A stretch of DNA of 64,000 nt, taken from NCBI RefSeq assembly GCF_043678055.1, contig NZ_JBHEQA010000001.1:1116001-1180000 (forward strand). Direction: 5' to 3'. The notes beneath the pieces were generated by a model. It saw nothing but the letters and a program-made list of their open reading frames with translations, made no database searches and was not told the DNA's origin. The position numbers and the translations under genes were made by a program. This DNA comes from Spongiimicrobium salis. GTDB taxonomy: Bacteria; Bacteroidota; Bacteroidia; Flavobacteriales; Flavobacteriaceae. Positions 7,841 to 16,575 of the stretch are shown in pieces; positions within the stretch are counted from its first letter, which is position 1, and each line of letters begins with the position of its first letter.

Positions 7841-7900
7841 TTCAGGATAAACTTCGATTGAAAATGCCCTGCATTTTTGCGCTGCGCGCAGCCTGGTTCG

Positions 7901-7972
7901 TAGCCTCACCAGGAATCGAACCTGGATCTAAAGTTTAGGAAACTTCTATTCTATCCGTTGAACTATGAGGCT
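7901..7972 (-). tRNA. tRNA-Arg (anticodon CCT)
   Basis: A complete cloverleaf can be drawn on the minus strand. The acceptor AGCCTCA/TGAGGCT is perfect over 7 pairs. The D stem is GTTC/GAAT. The anticodon stem GAAGT/ACTTT has loop TTCCTAA, giving anticodon CCT for the AGG codon. The T arm CCAGG/CCTGG has loop TTCGATT. The discriminator is A and CCA is not encoded. On the same strand a TATTTTTG -7 box lies at 8001-8008, 28 bases upstream. A GCTGCGCGCAGC palindrome at 7881-7892 follows the gene. Confidence 0.95.
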
Positions 7973-8081
7973 GTTCCTCCATTCCACTGAAATGGAAAAG
8001 CAAAAATAAAATTTTTTAAAACAAAATCGGAAGAAGTTCCCTTATTTTGTTATTCTTATAAGTTGTTGATTTTCAACATTT

Positions 8082-8137
8082 AACTATTTTTTTAGTTACT
8101 TAACTATTTTTTTAGTTGCGTAACTAAAAAAATAGTT
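8082..8137. promoter_or_regulatory. Three phased operators (AACTA-N6-TAGTT) upstream of blaI
   Basis: The dyad AACTA-N6-TAGTT occurs at 8082-8097, 8102-8117 and 8122-8137. The three start positions are exactly 20 bases apart, close to two helical turns. The first two have a T-only spacer and the third an A-only spacer. The array ends 70 bases before the BlaI start codon. BlaI/MecI repressors bind dyads upstream of their own operons, so autoregulation is the obvious reading. Confidence 0.75.
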
Positions 8138-8207
8138 GTAGGTTTACACCAGATTTAATTCCTATATCTTGGAATCATTCCTTTTTAGCAATAAAAAACT
8201 ACCGGAT

Positions 8208-8567
8208 ATGAAAAAATTAACACATAAGGAAGAAGAGGTCATGAAAATCCTTTGGCGCATACAAAAGGGCTTTGTTAAGGATATCATGGCAGAATTTAAG
8301 GAGGACAAACCTCATTATAATACCTTATCTACCATGGTTCGAAACTTGGAAGAAAAAGGATATGTGAGCCATGAAGCCTATGGCAATACCCATCAATATT
8401 TTCCACTTGTGGCCAAAGAAGAGTATCGGACGGGTTTTATGAAAAAGGCCATTGCCGATTATTATAACAATTCTTATAAGAACCTGGTTTCCTTTTTTGC
8501 AGATCAGGAGAAAATAAGTGTAGAAGAGCTCAAAGAAATCATTGAACACATCGAAAATCAGAAATAA
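8208..8567 (+). CDS. BlaI/MecI/CopY family transcriptional repressor
   Basis: This is a winged-helix repressor of 119 residues. It begins MKKLTHKEEEVMKILW, the characteristic start of the family. Recognition helix residues lie in HYNTLSTMVRNLEEKGYVSH (about 43-62), followed by the wing. The C-terminal helices (SVEELKEIIEHIE) form the dimerisation part. An earlier in-frame ATG at 8169 would add 13 residues unlike the family, so I prefer 8208. The stop overlaps the next start by one base (TAATG), showing translational coupling to the BlaR1-like sensor. Three phased dyads upstream are the likely operators. In the classical system the sensor protease triggers repressor cleavage; here the inducing signal is not known and need not be a beta-lactam. 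Confidence 0.9.
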   Translation: MKKLTHKEEEVMKILWRIQKGFVKDIMAEFKEDKPHYNTLSTMVRNLEEKGYVSHEAYGNTHQYFPLVAKEEYRTGFMKKAIADYYNNSYKNLVSFFADQEKISVEELKEIIEHIENQK

Positions 8568-10465
8568 TGGAAGTATTTTTCACCTACCTTTTAAAAAGTT
8601 CTTTGTTGCTCGCTTTGTTTTGGGCCTGCTCTCAATTTTTTCTGCAGCGCGATACTTTTTTTCAGCAGCATCGTTTATTTCTCCTCTTAGGGATATGTAC
8701 TGCCCTGTTATTTCCTTTTGTCATCATCACCAAGGTGGTCTATGTAGAACCGGTATCCATAACCCTTCCTTTTGAAGGTGTCAATGCTGTAGCTCCGGCC
8801 ATGCCTGAAAACTATATTGATTGGTGGACCGTACTCTTGGTGACCTATATCACGGGAGCCTCCTGTTTGTTTTTACATTTCTGTATCCAGTTATTGTCGC
8901 TTCGTAGATTGATCTCTAAAAGTAGCCGTTTTAAAAAGGATGGTTTTAGATTTGTAGAAACTTCGGAAAAGATCAGTCCCTTCTCCTTTTTCAATTATAT
9001 CGTCTACAACCCTAGTCTCTATACGTCACAGGAATTGGAAACCATCTTGGCTCACGAAAAAATCCATTCACGTCAAAAACATTCTGTGGATATTATTTTA
9101 GTACACCTATTGCGCATCTTTCAATGGATGAACCCTTTTGTTTGGGGCTATAAAAAACTAATGTCCCAAAACCTGGAATATATTGCCGATAACAAAGTGG
9201 GGCATACCAATTCCAACAAAAAAGAATATCAGTATTTGCTCTTGCGGCAATCGGCAGCACCTATGCCGGTATCCGCACTAGGAAATCCATTTTTTAATTC
9301 ATTAATCAAAAAACGAATCGTCATGTTAAACAAAAACAAATCCAACAAAGGAAATCTCCTTAAATTTAGTATCATTATACCCTTACTGGCCATATTTTTA
9401 CTGACTTTAAACACAGAGACCGTTGCCCAAACCATCACTATCGAAAGCAATTATGATAACGATAATGATGCGGAAGCGGAAGAAGTGAAAATTACCTTTA
9501 CCACGGCAACTTTTAGTCTCACCATTGACAAAGACAGTAGTGATGAGGAATTGGATGCAGAAATTGCACAATTCAAAAATGATGGCATCGATCTTAAATT
9601 TTCAAGTATCCAACGAAATAATAAAGGGGAAATTATCGGGATATCCTCTACCTTCAAAGGACCACAAGGAAGTACTGGCGCTTATAGTGCATCAGGTTCG
9701 GGTCCTATTAAAGCCTTCAATTTCTATGTAAAATTCGATCAAGAAAAAACGGTGGAACAAATTGGGTATAGTGTAGATACTCCAGATACGCATAAAGTGC
9801 ATCTGAAACAGCATTTTGATACTCACGAAAAACACCTTAAGGCTACAGGGAAACTCAACAAAAAGGCAAAAAAACACTTGGATGCCCATAAAAAGGCGGT
9901 ACTGAAGGTTCAGGATAAGGAAGAAGAATCCACTATTGAAATCAACGGGAAGGCCTTTAACAAAACATCGGTTTCGGTCACTTCAAGCCAAGGCGATGAT
10001 GATACTGAAATAAATATCAGCGGAGCGGTCAGTATGGATACCGATGAGGTACAGGAAACAACTCCCTTATATGTGGTCAACGGAAAAGTGACCAAGAAAG
10101 AGGATATTGCCTCCATACCAACCTATCAAATTGTGAGTATAAATGTGCTCAAAGGAAAAAATGCTTCTAAAAAATATGGAGACAAAGGAAAAGATGGTGT
10201 TGTTGAAATCACTATTGATACCGACAGAACGGAAGCAGATAGCAAGAAATCCATTCAAATTGAAGATGTTGTCAAGATTCGGAATGCTGGAGGGAAAAAA
10301 CCCATGTATGTTGTAGATGGTAAAGTAGTGGAAGGAGATTTTGATGCGGAAAAACTAGATCCTGATACCATCAAATCTGTCTTCATTCTGAAAGGGAAAA
10401 ATGCCAAACGCAAATATGGAAAAAAAGGCAAACATGGAGTAGTTGTCATCGAGACCAAGAAATAG
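8567..10465 (+). CDS. BlaR1/MecR1-type M56 metallopeptidase sensor with TonB-plug-like tail
   Basis: Integral-membrane zinc peptidase of 632 residues. Membrane helices lie near 5-25, 36-57 and 86-111. The zinc motif HEKIH is at 163-167, with a third ligand probably Glu204 in NLEYIADN. A final helix lies near 263-283. Everything after about residue 290 should be periplasmic. Unlike staphylococcal BlaR1, there is no penicillin-binding domain. The tail instead has an acidic and His/Lys-rich middle, then two related modules at about 500-550 and 580-632. Each reads YVVNGK or YVVDGK, then a short linker, LKGKNAxxKYGxKGKxGVV and a final strand, resembling the plug motif of TonB-dependent receptors. 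This design is frequent in Bacteroidota. It is probably coupled to the BlaI-like repressor. Confidence 0.88.
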   Translation: MEVFFTYLLKSSLLLALFWACSQFFLQRDTFFQQHRLFLLLGICTALLFPFVIITKVVYVEPVSITLPFEGVNAVAPAMPENYIDWWTVLLVTYITGASCLFLHFCIQLLSLRRLISKSSRFKKDGFRFVETSEKISPFSFFNYIVYNPSLYTSQELETILAHEKIHSRQKHSVDIILVHLLRIFQWMNPFVWGYKKLMSQNLEYIADNKVGHTNSNKKEYQYLLLRQSAAPMPVSALGNPFFNSLIKKRIVMLNKNKSNKGNLLKFSIIIPLLAIFLLTLNTETVAQTITIESNYDNDNDAEAEEVKITFTTATFSLTIDKDSSDEELDAEIAQFKNDGIDLKFSSIQRNNKGEIIGISSTFKGPQGSTGAYSASGSGPIKAFNFYVKFDQEKTVEQIGYSVDTPDTHKVHLKQHFDTHEKHLKATGKLNKKAKKHLDAHKKAVLKVQDKEEESTIEINGKAFNKTSVSVTSSQGDDDTEINISGAVSMDTDEVQETTPLYVVNGKVTKKEDIASIPTYQIVSINVLKGKNASKKYGDKGKDGVVEITIDTDRTEADSKKSIQIEDVVKIRNAGGKKPMYVVDGKVVEGDFDAEKLDPDTIKSVFILKGKNAKRKYGKKGKHGVVVIETKK

Positions 10466-10511
10466 TACTGCATCTATTCATACCAAGCTTACACAATTAT
10501 TAGTCAAACGT

Positions 10512-10545
10512 AAAAGCCCGCTCCTTTTGGAACGGGCTTTTTTTT
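10512..10545. terminator. Strong terminator after blaR1-like gene
   Basis: AAAAGCCCGCTCC pairs with GGAACGGGCTTTT with one mismatch around a TTTT loop, followed by a run of T. The A-rich left flank is short. It ends the blaI-blaR1 transcript. Confidence 0.85.
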
Positions 10546-10600
10546 GTGTTATTGAAAAGCAAGATGCTTTCTGAAATATCTAATTCAAAGGTTCGGAGAA

Positions 10601-10622
10601 AGGTCTCGACTGCGCTCGACCC
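10601..10622. repeat. Short dyad TCTCGACTGCGCTCGA (REP-like)
   Basis: AGGTCTCGACTGCGCTCGACC is an imperfect dyad built on TCGA-N6-TCGA. It sits between the terminator and the convergent hydrolase gene. Short intergenic dyads of this composition recur in flavobacterial genomes. Only one copy is seen in this window, so its repeat status rests on general knowledge. Confidence 0.3.
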
Positions 10623-10678
10623 AACATGGTATGCAATAGGCTGATGATATTTGAAGCGAAAGGTGCTCCCTGCCCCAA

Positions 10679-12178
10679 TCAATTTTCTATGCGCTCAAAG
10701 ACATTGGGATCATCCGAAAACACAAAATACGCAATCTTGCCCCTCTTATCCCTTCCAAAAAATAGCTTTTCGTAGCCATCCGCTCGTACAAATACATCAT
10801 TTCCTGCTGGGAAATAGTGATCTTCACCCAAGGTCAGCAATCCATTTTCAAGAGTAAACTTCCGGAGAAAGCTAGGGCTCCACCCCCCTTGATCAAACTC
10901 TTGAGGTGTACAAGAATGGCAAAAGACTCCATAATAATAATCTCCTACATACTCCCTGAGGTCAATACCGGTATCTTTCTCCGGTACGGTAAAAGCTTGG
11001 ACGCCCTTTTCCACTCCATAATGGTTCAGCAACGCATTGATCAGTGGGCGCCAAACCGATACAGGTCCGCCACCAGCTTCCCTATTCCGATTGGCCGCTA
11101 CAAAAACTCCGAGTTTCAAGGAAGGAACCACTAACATAAATGCCTTATAGCCCAACATATCTCCCCCATGGCCCACCGTATGTATTTCAAAGGCATCCGG
11201 GGCCCTGCCCCAAAGTCGGGATTCTTCCAATCCATGAGTCTTCCCCACAAATTCAGGATGTGGACGAAACTGGGGTCCCAAAATTTCCTTTGTCATTTTT
11301 GAACTAAAAAAATCACCCCCATCCCCAGTCAATACTTCCAATAACCTTCCCATATCTGCTGGAGTGGCATCAATGGATGAGGCTGGGGTAGTTAGATATA
11401 CCTCATAGGGAGCGATTTGATATTGCCCTTCATGATACCCATGGCCTATGGCCAAATGGTTCCGGTGCTCCTCTTCCACCTCCACAAAGGAACGATACAT
11501 CCCCAAGGGATTAAAAAATTCTTTTTTCATCGCTTCAGGAAACCGAGATCCGGTTACCAATTCAATAATCGCGCCGGCCAAGGTGGTTCCATAGGTATCG
11601 TAGCGATAATAGGCCCCTGCCGGGGACACCCTTCTTAAATTTCCGGCATTGAGGAAATCGGCCAAGTGGGGGCGTTTTGCTTTTCGCTCTGCCAAGGGCA
11701 ATTCAAAATCGTAAATATGCCTCCCGATCCCTATTTGATCAAAGCCCGTAGTATGCGTCAATAGATGTTGCATTTCTACCGCTTCACTAAACCCTTTAGG
11801 ATTTTTTATCCCATCGATATAACGGGACACATCTTCATTCATGGCGAGTTTTCCATCATCAATAAGCTTGGTCAGTGCTAATAAGGTCAGTGCTTTGGAA
11901 ATGGAGCCTATTCTAAAAATAGTACTATCTGGATCTACCTTTCTATCGGTTCGAATATCGGCAACCCCATATCCTTTTTTATAGATGGTCTTTCCATCCT
12001 TTACAATAGCGATTCCCACACCCGGAATATGTGTACGTTCCATTTCACCTTCTACTATAGTGTCCAGTGTTTCTTTTAACACTTCAAAAGAGGCGCTACT
12101 CTTTTTATTTTTGGTGGTAGTGCTATTTTGTCCGCAAGAAAATAAAGGCAGGCTCATCAGTAGGAATACTTTTATCAT
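10679..12178 (-). CDS. Serine hydrolase lipoprotein, beta-lactamase/CubicO family
   Basis: This is a class C beta-lactamase-fold serine hydrolase. From the chosen start (MIKVFLLMSLPLFSCGQ) the lipobox Cys is residue 15. The SxxK motif SISK has Ser92 and Lys95. The Tyr motif appears as YDTYGT instead of the usual YSNYG. The third motif is GHGGD. A C-terminal domain of about 100 residues follows. An upstream ATG at 12244 would put 22 basic residues before the signal sequence, so I favour 12178. Relatives include D-aminopeptidases, esterases and PBP4-like proteins, so true beta-lactamase activity is unlikely. It is convergent with the BlaI/BlaR1 pair and lies 188 bases after the AraC-type regulator gene. 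Confidence 0.85.
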   Translation of the reverse strand: MIKVFLLMSLPLFSCGQNSTTTKNKKSSASFEVLKETLDTIVEGEMERTHIPGVGIAIVKDGKTIYKKGYGVADIRTDRKVDPDSTIFRIGSISKALTLLALTKLIDDGKLAMNEDVSRYIDGIKNPKGFSEAVEMQHLLTHTTGFDQIGIGRHIYDFELPLAERKAKRPHLADFLNAGNLRRVSPAGAYYRYDTYGTTLAGAIIELVTGSRFPEAMKKEFFNPLGMYRSFVEVEEEHRNHLAIGHGYHEGQYQIAPYEVYLTTPASSIDATPADMGRLLEVLTGDGGDFFSSKMTKEILGPQFRPHPEFVGKTHGLEESRLWGRAPDAFEIHTVGHGGDMLGYKAFMLVVPSLKLGVFVAANRNREAGGGPVSVWRPLINALLNHYGVEKGVQAFTVPEKDTGIDLREYVGDYYYGVFCHSCTPQEFDQGGWSPSFLRKFTLENGLLTLGEDHYFPAGNDVFVRADGYEKLFFGRDKRGKIAYFVFSDDPNVFERIEN

Positions 12179-12366
12179 GCGCCATGGCATTCTTCTACTT
12201 CTTCCATTTCCCATGGTGTTTATAGGGTATTTCAATCTCATCATAAGCTCGTATATAAAGGTTTTTCTTCCTTTTTAGGAAGGTTTCTCAAAACTATGAC
12301 AACAAGGTGAAGTCGGTACTATTCTAAGGTGGGTATCGGGTATTTCCCAACCGAGAAGTACTTTTT

Positions 12367-13524
12367 CTAGGGCTTTTTTAGGTTTTGAAGGGCTTTTTTA
12401 TACTGTAAAGGGGTCTGCCGACTTTCCTTTTTAAAAGCAGCAAAAAAGGTAGATTTGGATTTGTAGCCCAGAGCATAGGCCAACTGTTCCATTTTCATGG
12501 GCTTGGCATCATCGGCCAATAGGCGTTTGGCTTCTTTGATCCGAAAAGTATTGGTGAGCTCATAAAAACTCAGTTTCAACTCCTGATTCAATACCTCGGA
12601 AATATGACTTTCAGAAATATTGGTTTGCTGGGACAGCTGACTCAAACAGTGTTCCTGATCCAGATAAGATTTGTCTTTTTCGAAGACTTCCATGATTTTT
12701 TGAAGTTTTGCGGCGCGAATACTCTTGCTTAAGGCAGATTTCTGATATTTCTTTTCTTGCCGATATAGCTTTGTATGGAATAAGAGATAAGCCGTAATGA
12801 TATACATACTCAAGGTGACATATACCCGAGTCATGTATTGAGGCAAAATGGGCTCGTACAGGCTAACTCCTTCTATGATTCCCCCTTCCGCCATAAGCAT
12901 CACCAGACCACTGCCTAGCAAAATGGCATAGAGTACCTTTAACCAGCTCGTATAGCTGTTGCCCTTCTCTTTCTTCATTCGTTTGTGCAAACCGATAACC
13001 AAAAAAAGCCCATACCCTATGAGGTACAATGCGATTCCTTCTACAAAAACAAAGCCGTGGATTTCCAGGGGATCGGCATCAAAGGCCTGCGAAGGTTTGG
13101 GCAGATCGGTTGTCCCCTCAATGGATAACATATAGGTATGTATCTTTTTAGCTCCGGATTGCAGGTAAAAAAATAGGGTATACAGGGTGTACAGAACAAA
13201 GGGAACGGAATGCCATAAGATGGTGCCTTTAGAGGTATTTCTTCCCCATACTGCATTGCGATACCCTATGATGGCGGGGCCGCACAAAAAAACAAGGGGA
13301 AGGGAAGTATAATACAAATGTGGCACATAGAGGAGATAACCGGAATAGTATAGTAGGGACTCCACTTGCTGCAGGATAAAAATGCCGATCAATACGCTAA
13401 AGAAAATATACCCCTTTGGCTTTTTCAGAAAGAATAGAATTAAAATAAGAATGCCCTGTACGATTCCAAAGAGAATAATAGCCGATAAAAAATCGATATG
13501 GGGATCCATATACGCTGTGTACAT
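12367..13524 (-). CDS. Membrane-embedded AraC-family regulator
   Basis: The N-terminal two thirds contain about seven hydrophobic helices (roughly residues 10-240). The last ~100 residues are a typical AraC double helix-turn-helix, with the first near LSQQTNISESHISEVL and the second near LAYALGYKSKSTFFAAFKKE. Such proteins sense a signal in the membrane and bind DNA from the inner face. The gene starts only 20 bases after coxF on the same strand, so it is probably the last gene of the cox operon and may control it. Bacteroidota homologues occur in many contexts, so the link to CO is inference from position. A second ATG at 13509 is an equally good start. Confidence 0.85.
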   Translation of the reverse strand: MYTAYMDPHIDFLSAIILFGIVQGILILILFFLKKPKGYIFFSVLIGIFILQQVESLLYYSGYLLYVPHLYYTSLPLVFLCGPAIIGYRNAVWGRNTSKGTILWHSVPFVLYTLYTLFFYLQSGAKKIHTYMLSIEGTTDLPKPSQAFDADPLEIHGFVFVEGIALYLIGYGLFLVIGLHKRMKKEKGNSYTSWLKVLYAILLGSGLVMLMAEGGIIEGVSLYEPILPQYMTRVYVTLSMYIITAYLLFHTKLYRQEKKYQKSALSKSIRAAKLQKIMEVFEKDKSYLDQEHCLSQLSQQTNISESHISEVLNQELKLSFYELTNTFRIKEAKRLLADDAKPMKMEQLAYALGYKSKSTFFAAFKKESRQTPLQYKKALQNLKKP

Positions 13525-13544
13525 TAAACGCTGAATGTTTTATT

Positions 13545-14543
13545 TTACCCTTCGGAGGGGCTCATGTATTGCGCCGGATTTTTTTCGAAACTTACTTTAC
13601 AACCATCGCAACAGAAATACACTTTTTCTCCCTCATAATCCACAATATGTTTTGGGTTTTTCCTAGAAACGGGAACATTGCATACGGGATTAATATAATA
13701 TTCTTCTTCAAAGGCACTGTTTGTAGTTTCTTCGGTTTTGCTAGAGCAACAAGAAGTACTTTTAGTCGTTTCCGCTCTAAAGTCGGCTATGATATGAGCC
13801 AAGATACTAATGGCTACTTCACTGGCCGATTTTGCATTGATATCCATGCCAACGGGACTCTTTAATTCTCCTATCCGATCTTCAGGGAGTCCCTGCTTTT
13901 TTAGATATTCCCGCAATTGCCCTGCCTTTCGTTCACTGGCCACAAAACCCACATAAGGCGCAGGGGTATTTAAGGCTTTCTGCACAGAAAGTTCATCGTC
14001 TTCTCCCTGAGTGGTCACAATAACATAACGATTGGTAAAATTCTCGATACCGTCAAAGTTCACTTTATCCTGTACCTCCGTGGCCTGTGGAAACAGTTCG
14101 TTATCTGCTCCAAGAGCCATAGCCGTCACTTTAAAATCTGAGATTGCCGCTAGGGTTACTAGTTTCCTGGCGATATTGGATTTTCCTACCACAATCAGTT
14201 CTGGTTGGGGGAAAACAGGTTCGATCAATACTTCAATAGTTCCTCCACTTTGACAAGACATCACATAATTTTTATGATATTCAGAGGTGCTCGTGCCTCC
14301 TTCAGGGGAAATCCGAACACGACGATATCGTTTTGTTTTTATTACTTCTAGGGCTTCCTTGATGACGATGCCCCGAACGCATCCACCACCGATCCAACCA
14401 ATCAATTCCCCGGTTTCCAAAATAAGGGCTTTGTCCCCGATCTTCCCAGAACTAGGAGCTTTGCGATCAATAATCTGCGCAATGGCAAAATTGAAGCCTT
14501 TATCCTGATATTCTTTTATTTTACCTACTAACTCACTAAACAT
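13545..14543 (-). CDS. coxF: CoxF: XdhC/CoxI family protein fused to a C-terminal YHS domain
   Basis: Residues 1 to about 255 are an XdhC-type maturation factor. The family handles molybdopterin cofactor during sulfuration and insertion into molybdenum hydroxylases. Visible markers are GWIGGGCVRG (49-58), SCQSGG (96-101), a Rossmann-like LIVVGKSNIA and SPVGMDINAKSASEVAISIL. A linker with Cys265-Cys266 follows, then a YHS domain (about 282-327) with Cys288 in NPVCNVPV and Cys311, Cys312 and Cys315 in YFCCDGCKVSF. YHS domains bind metals, often copper, in P-type ATPases and related proteins. CO dehydrogenase needs copper in its Mo-S-Cu centre, so a metal-delivery role is attractive but unproven. 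It overlaps coxE by 8 bases. Confidence 0.88.
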   Translation of the reverse strand: MFSELVGKIKEYQDKGFNFAIAQIIDRKAPSSGKIGDKALILETGELIGWIGGGCVRGIVIKEALEVIKTKRYRRVRISPEGGTSTSEYHKNYVMSCQSGGTIEVLIEPVFPQPELIVVGKSNIARKLVTLAAISDFKVTAMALGADNELFPQATEVQDKVNFDGIENFTNRYVIVTTQGEDDELSVQKALNTPAPYVGFVASERKAGQLREYLKKQGLPEDRIGELKSPVGMDINAKSASEVAISILAHIIADFRAETTKSTSCCSSKTEETTNSAFEEEYYINPVCNVPVSRKNPKHIVDYEGEKVYFCCDGCKVSFEKNPAQYMSPSEG

Positions 14544-15669
14544 CCATCAACAGTTTTTCCAATTTTAATAAACTATCCAAATTATGGGCCGACTCAAAAG
14601 CATCTAAATGGGGCATCACATTCACCATTCCTTTTTGAATGGGCTGATAACCTTTCATTCCCTTCAAGGGGTTTAGCCATATCAGGGTCTTGCACTTCCT
14701 GCGTATGGTCTGTACGGCATCTTTAAGTTGGGCCACATTTCCCGTTTCCAGACCATCACTGAGCACTACCACAATATGCTTCTGACTCAAAAACTTACTC
14801 CCATAGACCGAAAGAAATTCCGTTAGGGATTCCCCGATCTTGGTACCACTGGACCATGAATGCACTTTTTTACCGATTTGCTTCAAAATTTGTTCCTCAT
14901 TATTTTCGCGAAGCAATGGTGTCACATGGGTCAAATGTGTACTAAAGGTAAAAAACTCTAGACTCTTAAAATACTTTTTTAACACCATAACATAGCGCAA
15001 TAGATAGTAACTATAGGTATCCATAGAGCCACTGATGTCCAAAATAAAAACCACTTTGCGTTTTTCCTTGCGTTTTCTTTTATAGGACAGATCTAACATC
15101 CACCCCCCTTTGGGAATACTGTGCCGTACGGTATTGCGAATATCCACCCTTCCTTTGTTTGCATTTTCGAGACGTCTTTTAAAACGCATGCTCATTTGAT
15201 GGAACAATTCCTCTGCCAATTCTTCCAGCCGTTCTTTGTCCGCCACATCAACTTTTGAAAAATCCGTTTGCCGTAAACGGATGCTTTCATTGGCCCCTTT
15301 GGTCTCTTTGGCCTCTTCTTTTTTTTCTTTTTGGGGAATATTGAATTTGGCCCCTAAAAAAATGATCGTAGCTGTATCCGGCTCTTTCTTTTTATGCTTG
15401 ATTGCGGCTTTCCGCTGCACTAATTTATCCTCATAATACCGGCTCCAAAAACGATCGAACATTTCGTCAAATCGATCAAAATGCTCTTTGCGCTTACAGT
15501 AAATGGCTTTAAGACTATACTGGAATAGCTTTCTATCTAAAAAATATCCGCGTTCTGCGATATCGAAAGCATCTCTAGTTTCCTGTGGCCCCAAAACAAA
15601 TTGCCTTTCCCGACAATACATCGTAAAGTCGATCAAGCGTTCTTTGAATGTTTTGGTGACTTCTTTCAT
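14536..15669 (-). CDS. coxE: CoxE: von Willebrand factor A protein
   Basis: This is a VWA/CoxE family protein of 377 residues. The N-terminal half is helical and basic, with RRLENANKGRVDIRNTVRHS at about 165-184. The VWA domain begins near 205 with the MIDAS motif DISGS at 211-215, followed by a conserved Thr (SGTKIGESL) and VVVLSDGLETG. In Oligotropha carboxidovorans, CoxE works with the AAA ATPase CoxD to complete the copper-sulfur centre of CO dehydrogenase after the apoenzyme is folded. The gene lies 15 bases after coxD and overlaps coxF, so it is part of the same transcript. Confidence 0.9.
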   Translation of the reverse strand: MKEVTKTFKERLIDFTMYCRERQFVLGPQETRDAFDIAERGYFLDRKLFQYSLKAIYCKRKEHFDRFDEMFDRFWSRYYEDKLVQRKAAIKHKKKEPDTATIIFLGAKFNIPQKEKKEEAKETKGANESIRLRQTDFSKVDVADKERLEELAEELFHQMSMRFKRRLENANKGRVDIRNTVRHSIPKGGWMLDLSYKRKRKEKRKVVFILDISGSMDTYSYYLLRYVMVLKKYFKSLEFFTFSTHLTHVTPLLRENNEEQILKQIGKKVHSWSSGTKIGESLTEFLSVYGSKFLSQKHIVVVLSDGLETGNVAQLKDAVQTIRRKCKTLIWLNPLKGMKGYQPIQKGMVNVMPHLDAFESAHNLDSLLKLEKLLMDV

Positions 15670-15684
15670 TCTTCTTAAAGTGAT

Positions 15685-16560
15685 CTAATCGTTTATGGGA
15701 TACAAAAACTCTTGTACCGTTTTGTTTTGTACAAAAGCCACATCGTCCTTGTGTTTAAGCACACTCCCAATAGTATTGTGTACAATATCATCTGTAATAG
15801 TATCGGCATTCATTAGGAGTAAAGTCTTAGCCCAATCCAAGGATTCCGCAATTCCCGGGGGTTTATGCAAACTGGATTTTCTTAAATTATGAATGAAGGT
15901 AACAAGCTGGGTGGCCAAAGCTTCATCGATATGCGGTAATTTCTTGGCAATGATATCGATTTCCTTGGTCTTGGAAGGAAAATCTACCCAATGGTACAGG
16001 CAACGTCGGCGCAAAGCATCGCTGAGCTCCCGTGTTCTGTTTGAGGTGAGGATGACCAAGGGCTTTGAAATTGCCGGAATAGTCCCCAATTCGGGGATGC
16101 TGATTTGGAAATCGGATAGTAATTCCAATAAATAGGCCTCGAACTCCTCATCTGCCCGATCGATCTCATCGATTAATAACACCACCGGTTTGGAAGCACT
16201 GATTGCCTGTAACAAAGGACGTTTCAAAATATAATCCATTCCAAAAATCCGATTCCCCAAGGCCTTCTTATCCGCTTCCTGTTCAAAGAGTTTAATATGT
16301 AAAAGTTGTTTTTGATAGTTCCATTCGTAAATCGTAGTACTCACATCCAAGCCCTCATAGCATTGTAAACGAATGAGGTCTGTTCCAAGATGCGCAGCCA
16401 AAGTTTTGGCCAAAACCGTCTTTCCTACTCCTGGACTCCCTTCGAGCAATAGGGGCTTCTCTAAATTTTTCAACAAAAAAACGGAAGTCGCCAAGGCTTC
16501 ATTCAGGATATAATCGTGCGTATAAAAATCTCTTATGAGGGCATCAATTTCTTTGTTCAA
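15685..16560 (-). CDS. coxD: CoxD: MoxR-type AAA ATPase
   Basis: This is an AAA+ chaperone of the MoxR/CoxD group (291 residues). Walker A GSPGVGKT is at 41-48. Walker B VLLIDEIDRAD is at about 127-137. Sensor-like LTSNRTRELSDALRRRC follows, with arginine-finger residues. In characterised cox clusters CoxD is needed for sulfuration and copper insertion at the molybdenum centre, acting with CoxE. The start codon lies 15 bases beyond a terminator-like hairpin that separates this gene from coxG, so the accessory genes may be made at a lower level than the enzyme subunits. Confidence 0.9.
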   Translation of the reverse strand: MNKEIDALIRDFYTHDYILNEALATSVFLLKNLEKPLLLEGSPGVGKTVLAKTLAAHLGTDLIRLQCYEGLDVSTTIYEWNYQKQLLHIKLFEQEADKKALGNRIFGMDYILKRPLLQAISASKPVVLLIDEIDRADEEFEAYLLELLSDFQISIPELGTIPAISKPLVILTSNRTRELSDALRRRCLYHWVDFPSKTKEIDIIAKKLPHIDEALATQLVTFIHNLRKSSLHKPPGIAESLDWAKTLLLMNADTITDDIVHNTIGSVLKHKDDVAFVQNKTVQEFLYPIND

Positions 16561-16575
16561 GGGTTTTTATTTTAA

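Noticed and set aside
10679..12178. True beta-lactamase controlled by the neighbouring BlaI/BlaR1 pair
   Set aside because: The genes are convergent, separated by a terminator, and the hydrolase upstream region has no AACTA-N6-TAGTT site. The family is mostly not beta-lactamases.
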